Shown here: piece by piece, positions 11,680 to 21,110 of the stretch
Layout of the letters: every line of letters starts with the position of its first letter
How positions within the stretch are numbered: the stretch's first letter is position 1
Source: Branchipolynoe longqiensis
Lineage: Eukaryota; Annelida; Polychaeta; Phyllodocida; Polynoidae
NCBI GenBank assembly: GCA_030323885.1
Contig: CM059187.1
Span: 82,420,027 to 82,484,026 of the forward strand
Reading direction: 5' to 3'
DNA length: 64,000 nt
Notes under the pieces: generated by a model
Seen by the model: the letters and a program-made list of their open reading frames with translations, nothing else
Told to the model about the DNA's origin: nothing
Databases searched by the model: none
Program-made: the position numbers and the translations under genes

Positions 11680-11996
11680 TGCATTCGGCGCGCTGTAGTA
11701 GGCCTGTGCAGGTGCGCGCGTGTGTACATTTCACTAGGGTGACCCAACCAGCTCTCTCGGAAGGAGGAGTCTGTCTACTCCAACTGGAGTGGGGGGGCCC
11801 AGGCTTTACCGCCGGGCCCCTGAACGACGGCCGGCCAGTGAGGGAGTGAGGGTGAGGGTGGTGATGGAGGGTGTGGAGGGCCCAACGACGGGCCGACTCC
11901 GGCAGGCCGCCCGGGAATTGCAGCGGCTCATGGCCGGGGAGCGCCGGCGTCGGTTCGGGCTGGAACAGTGTCTCCCGATCATCGACCCCTACAAAG
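11680..11996 (+). promoter_or_regulatory. CpG-rich block around the candidate first exon
   Basis: This stretch has dense CG dinucleotides (CGGCGCGCTG, GTGCGCGCG, CGACGGCCGG) while its flanks are AT-rich or simple repeats. It could be a promoter-associated CpG island. There is no TATA box. Confidence 0.3.
11864..11996 (+). CDS. Candidate 5' exon of a host gene, possibly the TIR gene
   Basis: The reading frame is open from at least 11789, and an ATG at 11864 has G at -3 and G at +4. It encodes 44 residues with a basic amphipathic stretch (RQAARELQRLMAGERRRRFG) ending CLPIIDPYK. The exon stops at a strong donor, AAAG|GTAAGACG, after the first base of a codon (phase 1). The TIR exon at 41322 begins at codon position 2, so the two join in frame, giving DPYK-D-TAILV. 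Base composition is CpG- and GC3-rich like the TIR exon and unlike the surroundings. If it is an internal exon, an acceptor ending CCCAG at 11802 is possible. I recognise no domain. The link to the TIR gene is inferred from phase and composition only, across about 29 kb. Confidence 0.45.
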
Positions 11997-12057
11997 GTAA
12001 GACGCGCACCTGAACAGGTGAGGAGGCCCAAGCATCCCCCCGCCCAGCCACCCACCT

Positions 12058-12750
12058 GGGGCCATATGCAGGAAGTGGTGTTCTTGAGCCAAAACGCGTT
12101 TAGACTGGATTTCTGGTTTAGTGCCGAAAAGTCGGTATGCATGAGTCAGTGATAGGCCTAACACCTCGCGTTTAAGGTCCGTGACACTAACCCCGTTTCA
12201 TATGACGTTTACGGGCCGTGTTAGCGTAAGGTTATGTCCAAATCTATTAAATGCTATCTTATTTAACAGAATTAAATACGCAATAAGTGAAATTTATTCA
12301 AATTAACCCTAAATTCGAAGCAATATTAATGCTGGTGAACGTAAAGTAAACAAACCGCCGCCGCCGCCAGTATGGAAAGCGACGTCGATGCGGCGGCTGC
12401 GGCGATTTGTTTACTTTACGTTTGTCGATTCGAACATACAAATATTAATATCGCCGCCGTTACGGCGGCACAGTTAATATTGCTTCGAATTTAGGGTTAA
12501 TTTCCTCAAATTTCACTTATTACGTATTTAATTCTGTTAAATATGATCGCATTTAATATATTTAAGCCTAATATATTGCTACAGACGCAGAGGGATTTCC
12601 CAAATCTATAAAGAAATGCACGTTTAGCTATAATGAAAGTGTTACGTGCTCCTGCATACGACTTGACACAGTTCGCGACGTTGGCGATAGCTAACCGGTA
12701 ATAGGCTCTAACACCAAACGCCGCTAACACTGACTCCTGCATATGGCCCC
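12058..12750. mobile_element. Palindromic MITE, GGGGCCATATGCAGGA ends
   Basis: The left end GGGGCCATATGCAGGA is mirrored by TCCTGCATATGGCCCC at the right. Inside are long inverted arms: ATTTAACAGAATTAAATACG...AACCCTAAATTCGAAGCAATATTAA on the left is repeated inverted at 12470-12545, around a CCGCCG-rich centre. Related elements are at 15960-16086 and 17796-18270. It lies just inside the proposed intron 1. Confidence 0.75.
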
Positions 12751-12895
12751 TGGTCCCCACCCACCTGGTCCCCACCCACCTCCTCCACGGTGGCTGTAGC
12801 CGCGCTGGCTGGTAGTGGAGTGATTATGGGTGGTGGTTTGTGTTGCGGTTTGGTAACTTTGATGTGATACAATATCTGAGCTGCGATATAAAAGT

Positions 12896-13130
12896 AAAGC
12901 TTGTTTTATTTAATGACTCTAGAGCACATTGATTTTCAGATCATCGGCTATTGGATGCCAAACATATGGTCATTCTGACATATTTCTTTGGAGGAAACCC
13001 GCTGCTGCCATATAGGCCACTCTTTCCGATAAGCAACAAGGGGTCTTTTATATGCACTTTCCCACAGATATAACAGCACATACCACAGCCTTCAATGAAC
13101 CAGTTGTTGTCCGCTGGTTGAGCTGCGATA
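12896..13130 (+). repeat. Dispersed repeat resembling a mollusc-wide repeat
   Basis: It contains TTTTATTTAATGACTCTAG, AGAGCACATTGATTTTCAG, CATCGGCTATTGGATGCCAA, GAGGAAACCCGCTGCTG, GGGGTCTTTTATATGCAC and AGCACATACCACAGCCTT. From memory, sequences of this type are very common in mollusc genomes. I could not check that here, and I do not assign a class. Confidence 0.45.
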
Positions 13131-13627
13131 TGTGCCTGTGTGTGTATCTGTGTTGCTACATACTATATTATATGAATGTGAATCACAAAGGTATTCAAAG
13201 CAAATCACTCTGAACAAACCTGCAGCTCCTGATAGATATATTTTAGTTATGCACTGGGTCCCTAATGGCGCTACCTGTGTCTATTTATGGCACGAGCACT
13301 TTTTCGCCGAATTTGGTATAATATTAAACAGTTATTCATCGACATGAGGTTAGAGGCCTGACTCTGCAATGAGCGTTGAACGGTAGACATTGAAGAAGGC
13401 CTAGGAGCATCAGAAATCTAATTTGTGGAACGAGATAAGAGAGTTGGATCCTGGAATAGAATTCGCCATGGAAGATATGTCGTCACCATTATAATGTATA
13501 GGCATTGGGGGATATTTATCATTTATGCATTTGCATTCATATAGCTTTATTTCTTAACTGTTTTTTGCTGAGGGCAACATGTTATATTCTGCCGTGCTTC
13601 GACGGATATCAGTTGTACAGCACCTGC
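13131..13627. other. No gene seen
   Basis: Mixed-composition sequence with a 71-codon ORF (13132-13347) that has no recognisable features. Confidence 0.4.
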
Positions 13628-13735
13628 CACTAGATATCATTTTGATATCATATGGATATCCTATGGATATTATGTTGATAACGTATGGATCATATATGGG
13701 TATCGTATGGATATCGTCTGGATAATATATCATTC
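13628..13735. repeat. ATGGATATC-type degenerate minisatellite
   Basis: Repeated GATATCATATGGATATCCTATGGATAT-like words, about 10-11 bases each, followed by an AT/GTATAT microsatellite to about 13830. Confidence 0.75.
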
Positions 13736-13825
13736 TCACTAGGAGAGTTAACAGAATAGAATGCATATATATATATATATGTATATATTTGTATATATAT
13801 CTGTATATATATATATGTATATATG

Positions 13826-14012
13826 TGATGTATAACGCATTATGCGAGTATAAAGGCACGGAAGGGAATTAAACCCTCTTAATTATTATTATGTGCTAAT
13901 TATTGTTAATATTACAATACATACTGTACTGCCTCCTCCATCTCGCGACTGGTGGCGCCACCCCCGGCTGCGCCCGGTACCTGCCTACCCTGAATACATC
14001 ACTGGCATCGGG
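13826..14012 (+). repeat. Dispersed repeat D
   Basis: Starts GTGATGTATAACGCATTATG, then CGAGTATAAAGGCACGGAAG GGAATT, and reaches a CCTCC...GGTGGCGCCACC block. The same start and end motifs recur at 39385, 39556, 43655 (-) and 46018 (-). No ORF. Class unknown (MITE or LTR fragment). Confidence 0.6.
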
Positions 14013-14057
14013 ATATATGTATATATATCTATATATGTATATATGTGTGTATATATA

Positions 14058-14241
14058 CAGTAAAACCTCCCTAACGGACCACCTCCATAGATCGACTACC
14101 CCCCCCCCCCTATATCGATCGCTTTATTTGGGTCCCCCTAAATACCATTGTAATTATATATTAACTCCATAAACCGACCACCTCCCTAAATCGACCACTT
14201 AAAGTCGGTTCCAAGGTCGGTCGATATAGACAGGTTTTACT
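14058..14241 (+). mobile_element. Short MITE, CAGTAAAACCTCCC ends
   Basis: Left end CAGTAAAACCTCCCTAA. The right end is CAGGTTTTACTTTA, inverted. Middle CGATCGCTTTATTTGGGTCC and AAACCGACCACCTCCCTAAA. About 184 bp, flanked by TATA microsatellites, consistent with TA-type insertion. Confidence 0.8.
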
Positions 14242-14811
14242 TTATATGTGTATATATTTATATGTATATATGCGTATAGACTACTTTGTCAACTCGGTTC
14301 ATTCTATTTTGCATAACGCGATACATAGCACTATGCCATACACGACGTATCATTGTAAGCGTACTGCCGTAAGGTGTAACTAGACAGAACTTATTCATGC
14401 ATTAGCATAAACAGGCAATTTCGGTTCGATACAACCTGCTGATGGAAGGATTGATCAATGTATGTCTGGGTCAACTGAGGTTAGTGGACACAATGGCAGC
14501 TGCTGACACACAAATTCATCATGAGCAAGCTGTTAATATAATCGCTATGCCTCCATCAAAGGTGTACATTTTAATATGTGTATCTGTATAATTATGTCAT
14601 TAATATTTACGCATAACCCAAACTAGATTATGTCAGAATTACACTTTCCTGGCCTGACGCAGGGGTCGAATTGATAAGAATGCTGACGTGTGGGGGGGTT
14701 TGCACCCAGAAGGAACCAAACCAATGACGTACAAAATGGATACTTGTCGCCAGATCGTCCTGATGCTCAACATGCTTCAGAGCATAGATCAAGGACTAAT
14801 TTATTTGATTC
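14242..14811. other. No gene seen
   Basis: AT-rich with scattered microsatellite. Two short ORFs overlapping a SINE-like 14690 segment have no support. Confidence 0.4.
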
Positions 14812-15006
14812 GTTTGTTGTTGGAGTTTTATGTCCCAGCAACATCCAAGGTCATGTCAGGTCGGGTACTGACTTGTGACAGTTCGCACTCATGACAACTT
14901 TATAGTGCTGCCCCACTGGGAAATCAGACCGCTGGCACCATGACCCGATATCCTACTCAGTCACATTATCCTGACACTGAGCTAATCGGTCCATGTCCTC
15001 TCCCAG
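14812..15006 (-). mobile_element. SINE-A 3' part, minus strand
   Basis: Plus strand reads TTGTTGGAGTTTTATGTCCC (inverted tail), then CAGTCACATTATCCTGACACTGAG. Truncated before the head. Confidence 0.75.
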
Positions 15007-15016
15007 TAATGCCGTT

Positions 15017-15290
15017 ACCGGGCGCCGTGGCCTAATCGGTAGAGCGTAGCCCTCGCGTGCGGAAGGTCGGGAGTTCGGTCGAGTCAAACCAATGATTTTA
15101 AAATTTATATTTGTCGCTTCCTAGCCTGGCACATGGCATTAATAGGATATGGCAAGGACTCCGCTAGCTCAGTGTCAGGATAATGTGACTGAGTGGGATA
15201 TTGGGTAATGCTGCCAGTGGCCTAATTTCCCCCTCAGTCATATTACCGGACATGTTGTTAGGATGTAAAACAACAACAAACAAACAACAA
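15017..15290 (+). mobile_element. SINE-A with internal deletion
   Basis: Head CGGGCGCCGTGGCCTAATCG; the body ends TTGTTAGGATGTAAAACAAC. The TATAAAGT...CACAAGTCGG part is missing. Confidence 0.75.
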
Positions 15291-15301
15291 TGAAACGAAT
15301 A

Positions 15302-15560
15302 ATGCCGAACGGCAGGCTAGGAAGCGACAAGTATCAATTTTAAAGCCATTGGTTTGACTCGACCTTCCGCACGCAAGGCCCGCCCTCTATCGATTAGGCT
15401 ACCACGCCCGGTCTAATGTATGCAGTTAGTAGAAGGATTATCTAACTGAGCGGGATATTGGGTCATAGTGCCGGCGGCTTGGACTCTCAGTGGTGCATCA
15501 TTATAACGGATCTCCTGATATTTACTTATATGTTGCTAGGATGTAAAATCCCAACAAAGA
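15302..15560. mobile_element. Two SINE-A fragments in inverted order
   Basis: 15302-15414 is a minus-strand head and middle (CTAGGAAGCGACAAGTATCA to CTACCACGCCCGG). 15430-15560 is a plus-strand 3' part ending TGTTGCTAGGATGTAAAATC. Confidence 0.65.
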
Positions 15561-15701
15561 ACCCATAAACATGCAATTTTCTGGGAGCACCAAATCAGCG
15601 AGAAATGTGTTTTAATGCTGCTGAGGTAATATATTAGAGAACTCCCCTTCATTATTGATGTGCTTCATAATGTCATACATAATAGCTAATGTCTGGTTTG
15701 G

Positions 15702-16135
15702 CGTTCTCTGAGGCGGAGTGGTTAGAGTGTCTGACTTTTTTCTAGGTCAGACTCCTAATCTGAGGGTCGGCGGTTCCATTCCCCGTGCCCCCAGCTCTGC
15801 CAATTTGGATTTCCACCGCTGTGTATAACTTACAGCGTCATCAAAGGCCGGTTGCTCTCATACCATGTCTATGTGGTGTGGGAGGTTAAAAATCCCTTGG
15901 GTCGGTAAAAGGGTAGGCTCGGGCTTTCTATCGACCAGCAGTGGAATGAGGAAGACCAGGGCCCATATTCATGATGCGGTGTTAGCGAGCCAAAACTGGT
16001 TTTGGTGGGGATTTCTAGGTTAGCGGCGAAAACTCAGTATGTAAACACACCGAGTGTAAGCTAACACTGCGTCATGAATACGGGCCCAGTTGTGTATGAC
16101 TGAAATTTCACCTGCTTAAACAACTAATGGACCAA
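15702..16135 (+). mobile_element. Third tRNA-derived SINE (SINE-B), interrupted by a MITE
   Basis: Head GAGGCGGAGTGGTTAGAGTG with a box B-like GGCGGTTCCATTCCCC. Body CCAATTTGGATTTCCACCGC, TAACTTACAGCGTCATCAAA and GGGAGGTTAAAAATCCC. The 3' end (GTGGAATGAGGAAGACCAG) resumes after the MITE as CAGTTGTGTATGACTGAAAT. Other copies: 37818-38100 (+) and 60985-61298 (-). Confidence 0.8.
15960..16086. mobile_element. 127-bp MITE inside SINE-B with CAG target duplication
   Basis: Ends GGCCCATATTCATGA and (inverted) GGCCCGTATTCATGA, flanked by CAG at 15957-15959 and 16087-16089. The SINE at 54800 has the uninterrupted sequence GAACACCAGTCGTCTGCAAC, giving an empty-site comparison. Confidence 0.8.
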
Positions 16136-16225
16136 AAAATACAACAACAAACAACTAACTCACACGTGAAGGCTGTAAATGGCTAGAGAGGTGTTTACTA
16201 CATCTTAAATATCCAGTAACACCGA

Positions 16226-17632
16226 CACACCATTTTGGTGTGTGGGCATTTGTAAGTGTGGGTGTGGGTATGGGGGTGTGAATGTAAGTGAGTTGTGGGT
16301 ATGTGTGAGTGTGTGGATGTGGGTGTGAATGTGGGTGAGGCTGGAGGTGTCGGTGAGTGTGTGGGTGGTGTGGATGAGTGTGGGTGTGGGTGTGGCTATG
16401 GGGGTGCATGAAAGGGGATGAGTGTGTGGGTTTGTGTGAGTGTGGATGTGGGTGTGAATGTGGGTGAGGGTGTAGGTGTGGGTGAGGGTGTAGGTGGTGG
16501 TGTGGGTGAGTGTGTGGATGTGGGTGAGTATGTGGGGGTAGTGTGAATGGTGGTGTGGGTGGTAGTGTGGGTGAGTCTGTGGGTGGTGGTGTGGGCGAGT
16601 GTGCGGATGTGGGTGAGTGTGTGGGTGGTGGTGTGAGTGTGTGTGGGTGTGCTGATGTGGATGTTGGGGAGTACGTGGGTGGTGGTGTGGGTGAGTGTGT
16701 GGGTGGTGGTGTGGGTGAGTGTGTGGATGTGGGTGTGAATGTGGGTGAGGGTGTAGGTCTGGCTTAGTGTGTGGGTCTGGGTGAGTGTGCGGATGTGGGT
16801 GAGTGTGTGGGTGGTGGTGTGAGTTTGTATGAGTGTGTTGATGTGGGTGTAAACGTGGGTGAGTGTGTAGGTGTGGGTGAGTGTGTGGGTGTGGGAGACT
16901 GTGCGGATGGGGGTGAGTATCTGGGTGATGGTGTGGGTGAGTGTGCGGATGTGGGTGAGAGTGTGGGTGGTGGTTTGGATGAGTATGTGGATGCGGCTCG
17001 TAGTGTGGGTGAGTGTGTGGGTGGTATTGTGGGTGAGTATGTGGATGTGGCTGGTAGTGTGAGTGAGTGTATGGGTGGTAGTGTGGATGAGTGTGCGGAT
17101 GTGGGTGAGTATGTAGGGGTAGCGTGGGTGAGTGTGTGGGTGGTGGTGTGGGTGGTGGTGTGGATGAGTGTGCGGATGTGGGTGAGTATGTAGGGGTAAT
17201 GTGGGTGAGTGTGTGGGTAGTGGTCTGGGTGAGTGTGTGGATATGGGTGGCAGTGTGGCTGAGTGTGTGGGTGGTGGTGTGGATGAGTGTGCGGATGTGG
17301 GTGAGTATGTAGGGGTAGCGTGTGTGAGTGTGTGGGTAGTGGTCTGGGTGAGTGTGTGGATATGGGTGGCAGTGTGGCTGAGTGTGTGGGTGGTGGTGTG
17401 GATGAGTGTGCGGATGTGGGTGAGTATGTAGGGGTAGTGTGGGTGAGTATGGGTGGTGCTGTGGGTGAGTGTGTGGATGTGGGTGGTGATGTGGGTGAGT
17501 GTGTGGGTGAGTGTGTGGATGTGGGTGGCAGTGTGGCTGAGTGTGTGGGTGGTGGTGTGGATGAGTGTGCGGATGTGGGTGAGTATGTGGATGGTGGTGT
17601 GGGTGAGAGTGTGGGTGTGGGTGTGGACAGAG
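16226..17632. repeat. GGTGAGTGTGTGGGTGGTGG minisatellite, 1.4 kb
   Basis: Degenerate 6-24-base units with a higher-order unit of 119 bp (GGATGAGTGTGCGGATGTGG at 17162, 17281, 17400). All three antisense frames carry long HPHTHPH/PTHSPT ORFs (up to 477 codons), so none is credible as a gene. Confidence 0.95.
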
Positions 17633-17795
17633 TTGCAACGGTGCACTCCTTTGAAGGTCTGCAGTAGAAATGTGAAGGGTATATTGAATGAACCGAAAGC
17701 TGAAAGATACATTTCATTCCATCCCTTATTGCACATATATAGCACGCCTCTAACCACGCCCTAGTTTTATTTAAACACCGTGACCTCCGCATAAT

Positions 17796-18270
17796 GGGCC
17801 TATATGTATGTGTCCGGGTTAGCGCTGCGAAGTGGGTTTTCGGCGAGTTTAGCGGGTTAGCGGCAAAAACTGCGTATGTATGTGTCTGGGTTAAACTAAC
17901 TCGGTGAGCGTAAAGTCGCCTGCACTAGCCCCAAGCGAAACCAGGGTTAAATGTGGGGTTAGGCACCGATTATGACCAAATCTATTCAATGCGATCATAT
18001 TTAACAGAATTACATACACAATAAGTGAAATTTTATCAATTTAACCCTAAATTCGAACCGTTATTAACGCTACCGCCGCATTGGCGGCGATATTAATAGT
18101 GTCGAATCGACGAATGTAAAGTAAACAAATCGCCGCTGAAACGTTAGCTAACTCGGGCGCACTTTGGTCACATACATCCCCTGTGACACATTTGGAACAC
18201 CGGGGTTAGATAACCCGGGACCCGCCTTTAACCCTGGTACGGTTAAAAATTGGCTCATACATATGGGCCC
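17796..18270. mobile_element. MITE related to the 12058-12750 element
   Basis: Left GGGCCTATATGTATG, right end inverted GGGCCCATATGTATG. Shares AACAGAATTACATACACAAT, TTAACCCTAAATTCGAA and AAAGTAAACAAATCGCCG with 12058-12750. It contains an internal repeat of GTATGTGTCYGGGTTA. Confidence 0.7.
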
Positions 18271-18392
18271 TCCAGCGGCCAGCCATTCGGAACCACATAG
18301 AACATAGCGGAATCACTAGAGCATGACTACTATAGCAAGCCTACTTGGTTCACAAGCTATCGTGAATTTGACTTGTGTATGTCCAACACACT

Positions 18393-18825
18393 GTAATTTA
18401 CATACGGGAACAAACTGGAGACAAGACAGAGATGGAGATAACAAAAATTTATTGGAGAACATAACCTGCGGGCAGGTCAGTCGTGGCTGGAGAACATATC
18501 GGTATTGTGTATCGTGTCATGAGTTAATTGACAATGATGTTATTGAGGTATCGTATAGAGTACCAGCAAGGATAGGTCGGTCTTGGCTGAAGAACATATC
18601 ACTATGGTGTATCGTGTCATGAGTTAAATGAGAATGATATTATTGAGGTATTGTATAGAGTACCAGCGAGGTTAAATGATGTCATGATAAGTGTCAGGCA
18701 TATCGAACAATTGAATAGTGATTAGTGATGAGACTAGTTAAATGTTGTTATGTTGGGAGGAAAATGGACAGGTCAGGAAAGAGATGAGAGAGAAGAACTA
18801 GCACGGAACCAGCAGCCCTCAACCC
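18393..18825 (-). repeat. B2 repeat of the second-family YR element
   Basis: Terminal copy of the B repeat. It holds an inverted AATAAA (TTTATTGG at about 18449) and an extra copy of about 100 bp ending AGAGTACCAGC that B1 lacks. Confidence 0.8.
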
Positions 18826-18864
18826 CTACCCCTTACCTCCTTCATCATCGGGTGGGTGGGTGGG

Positions 18865-19020
18865 TGAAGCGACTTGCAAGGAGAAAGACCGGCGTGAAAG
18901 TGAAGTGCGAGTCAGAAGTCAGTGACGAGGAAATAGGGCAAGAAAGTAGTGCCGAGAGAAAGTAGTGCATGTGTTCCCGCCAGTAAATTATCCATGTTGA
19001 CAGTGCCAACATGCGTAATT
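18865..19020 (-). repeat. A2 repeat of the second-family YR element
   Basis: 156 bp, matching 23082-23237 with one mismatch (GTTCCCGCC against GTTCCCACC). It abuts B1 and overlaps it by the GTAATT core. Confidence 0.85.
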
Positions 19021-19023
19021 TAC
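18983..19023. promoter_or_regulatory. loxP-like palindrome at the B1/A2 junction: candidate recombinase site
   Basis: Left arm GTAAATTATCCATGTTG, spacer ACAGTGC, right arm CAACATGCGTAATTTAC. The arms pair at 15 of 17 positions. The layout of two inverted binding arms around a 7-bp spacer is that of tyrosine-recombinase sites. At A1 the palindrome is cut at the element end after GTAATT. Function is inferred. Confidence 0.6.
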
Positions 19024-19344
19024 ATACGGGAACAAACTGGAGACAAGACATAGATGGAGATAACAAAAATTTATTGGAGAACATAACCTGCGGGCAGGTC
19101 AGTCGTGGCTGGAGAACATATCGGTATTGTGTATCGTGTCATGAGTTAATTGACAATGATGTTATTGAGGTATTGTATAGAGTACCAGCGAGGTTAAATG
19201 ATGTCATGATAAGTGTCAGGCATATCGAACAATTGAATAGTGATTAGAGATGAGACTAGTTAAATGTTATGTTGGGAGGAAAATGGACAGGTCAGGAAAG
19301 AGATGAGAGAGAAGAACTAGCATGGAACCAGCAGCCCTCAACCC
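19015..19344 (-). repeat. B1 repeat of the second-family YR element
   Basis: 330 bp. On the minus strand it starts GGGTTGAGGGCTGCTGG, which resembles the B start of the first family (GGTTGAGGGCTCCTCGG). It contains AATAAA. Confidence 0.8.
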
Positions 19345-19731
19345 AAAAAAGAGGCGAGGGCTGATGGTACCGCAGAAATTACTGTATGCGAAAGGTAGGG
19401 TGACACAGCATCACTACTCCATCAGGATGTCATAGACCGAAGGCGCAAGATGTCGACGCCATGGTTCAGGCAGAATCTCTCATGTTTGAAGGTGGAGGCG
19501 TTTGTTCGCCCAGGTGCCCCTAGACAGGGCCTCTGTCAATGCAGGAACTAGCTGGAGATGGTGACTCAAGCTGTACCCTGGAAGATAGAGGCAGAAGAGT
19601 GACTATCTTCCAGGATTATCAGAGAATGATCTACAAGGAAAAATCAATATTTTTCAAGGAGAATGAGACTGGGACAGACGTAGATTTCTGCGTCGACACT
19701 CTATCAGTGCTGCTTCTTCCGCTTGCTTATT

Positions 19732-20390
19732 CTAATGAAGCCTGCTCAGATTATCAGCTAGAAGTAAGGAAGGTCCATCTTTATGTATAACTGTGATATC
19801 GCAGGTATTTAATGCAGATATTAACCAAAGTTGTCTCGCAAATGCAGTTAACATTAAATCCTGTCCTCCACCCGAAGCAAGTACTTGTTGAGAGACTAAG
19901 TTATCTGTTTTCACTACCACACTAAAGTTCCTAGGAACATCGGAAAGAGAACGATGAGAGCCGTTATTAAATTAAACGCCCCCAGCTGATTCATTACTTT
20001 CAATGTCTCAATCACCTCACGGGGTACTCTGCAGCATAATATGCCACTGGGGAGAACGCCCCCCCCCCCCGATTTTTAAGTAGAGTCACACTCTATTACC
20101 CAATCAGTAACCGGCTTCAGAGGAAGAAGAACAACTGTAATGAACTTCGGTGCAAAATTTATGAACCAGTTTATATCTTTAATGATTTCATCCGAGAATG
20201 GATGCTGACCAGCATTCGGTGAGGCCCTAATATGCCGCTAAGACCCGTTCATGCACGCCCATGCGGGCTTCACACATTTCGCAATGTGTTGCATCTTGCC
20301 CGCTATACTCTGGAGTTGCTTCTTCGAAGCAACCTGTTTGTCTTTCCAAGCCCGACAGTCAGTGAGGACTTCTGCAAGCTTCTCTTCTGG
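19732..20390 (-). pseudogene. Decayed reverse transcriptase thumb and RNase H of the YR element
   Basis: On the minus strand 20390-20241 reads PEEKLAEVLTDCRAW, then KKQLQSIAGKMQHIAKCVKP, which fits the RT thumb of DIRS-order elements (ELxxLxGKLxxxAxxVxP). After a stop the frame continues with DEIIKDINWFINFAPKF and a DST acidic start of RNase H. 19920-19735 reads VVKTDNLVSQQVL, then LISALNTCDITVIHKDG and LLADNLSRLH, matching the DIRS RNase H end (KTDN, HIPG-like, ADxLSR). Stops and a frameshift at the C8-10 run near 20061-20070 break it. The catalytic RT core (YxDD) is not visible, so much of pol is deleted or diverged. Confidence 0.7.
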
Positions 20391-20529
20391 AATAGTAGCA
20401 ATTGTTTAGCTCATATCACATATCACCTGTGTATCTAAAATGCGTGTGCCACCTATCAGTCCGGAATTGTTACTAGTAGCGTGGCGTACTACGGTAGCAG
20501 TGTGCAGTTATGTCATTATATGAATGGAA

Positions 20530-21110
20530 TGTTTATAACCATGCACCCCTTGTATCGATGCAAGCATGGCTATGTGTAATATTATGACATATGCATTTCG
20601 TAATTAAGAACATGTAGTGACAGCAGAGCAAGTATGCAGACAATTGTGAACCGCAAGACATGTAGTTTAATTTATCTACATTGCATTCAGGAGTGTAAAA
20701 ATCTACACTGAAATTTATTGCATCAGTGACTATTATTCTATCTAATACTACGTCAGGCACTACACCCTTGCAAAGCACAGAATACGGAAGCCCGCATATC
20801 AGTTCTAACTTGTTCCTAATATTCTTTCATGCTACCGGCATCAATGTGGAAATTGTAAACTGGAATGTTAAAGCCCTGCAACCCTATTATAGACGCGAGC
20901 GTGGCTATATTTAATATTATGAATTGTGCGTATCTGAATAAGGAACATGTAGTGGCAGCAGAGCAGACAGCGCCGGAACTTGAGTCCCCACAAACATGCA
21001 GGTTACATTATCTAGGAGGGCATAAATATTGCATGAGCGGTAACTTAAAAACTGTGGGTCAGGTACCATTATTTTAGCGAGTATAAGTTGCAGTAGCCTG
21101 AACATATAGT
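20530..21110. repeat. Diverged tandem duplication inside the YR element
   Basis: 20560-20660 and 20885-21010 share CGTGGCTAT-type, GGCAGCAGAGCA and TGCAG...CATTATCTA words about 340 bp apart. No coding potential recognised. Confidence 0.45.

Noticed and set aside
16205..17792. His/Pro/Thr-rich antisense ORFs of 477, 453 and 342 codons
   Set aside because: All three frames are open at once across a short-unit minisatellite; there is no domain or splice support.
18323..18622. 99-codon plus-strand ORF repeated at 19011
   Set aside because: Antisense to the B repeats of the second YR family; the duplication comes from the element.
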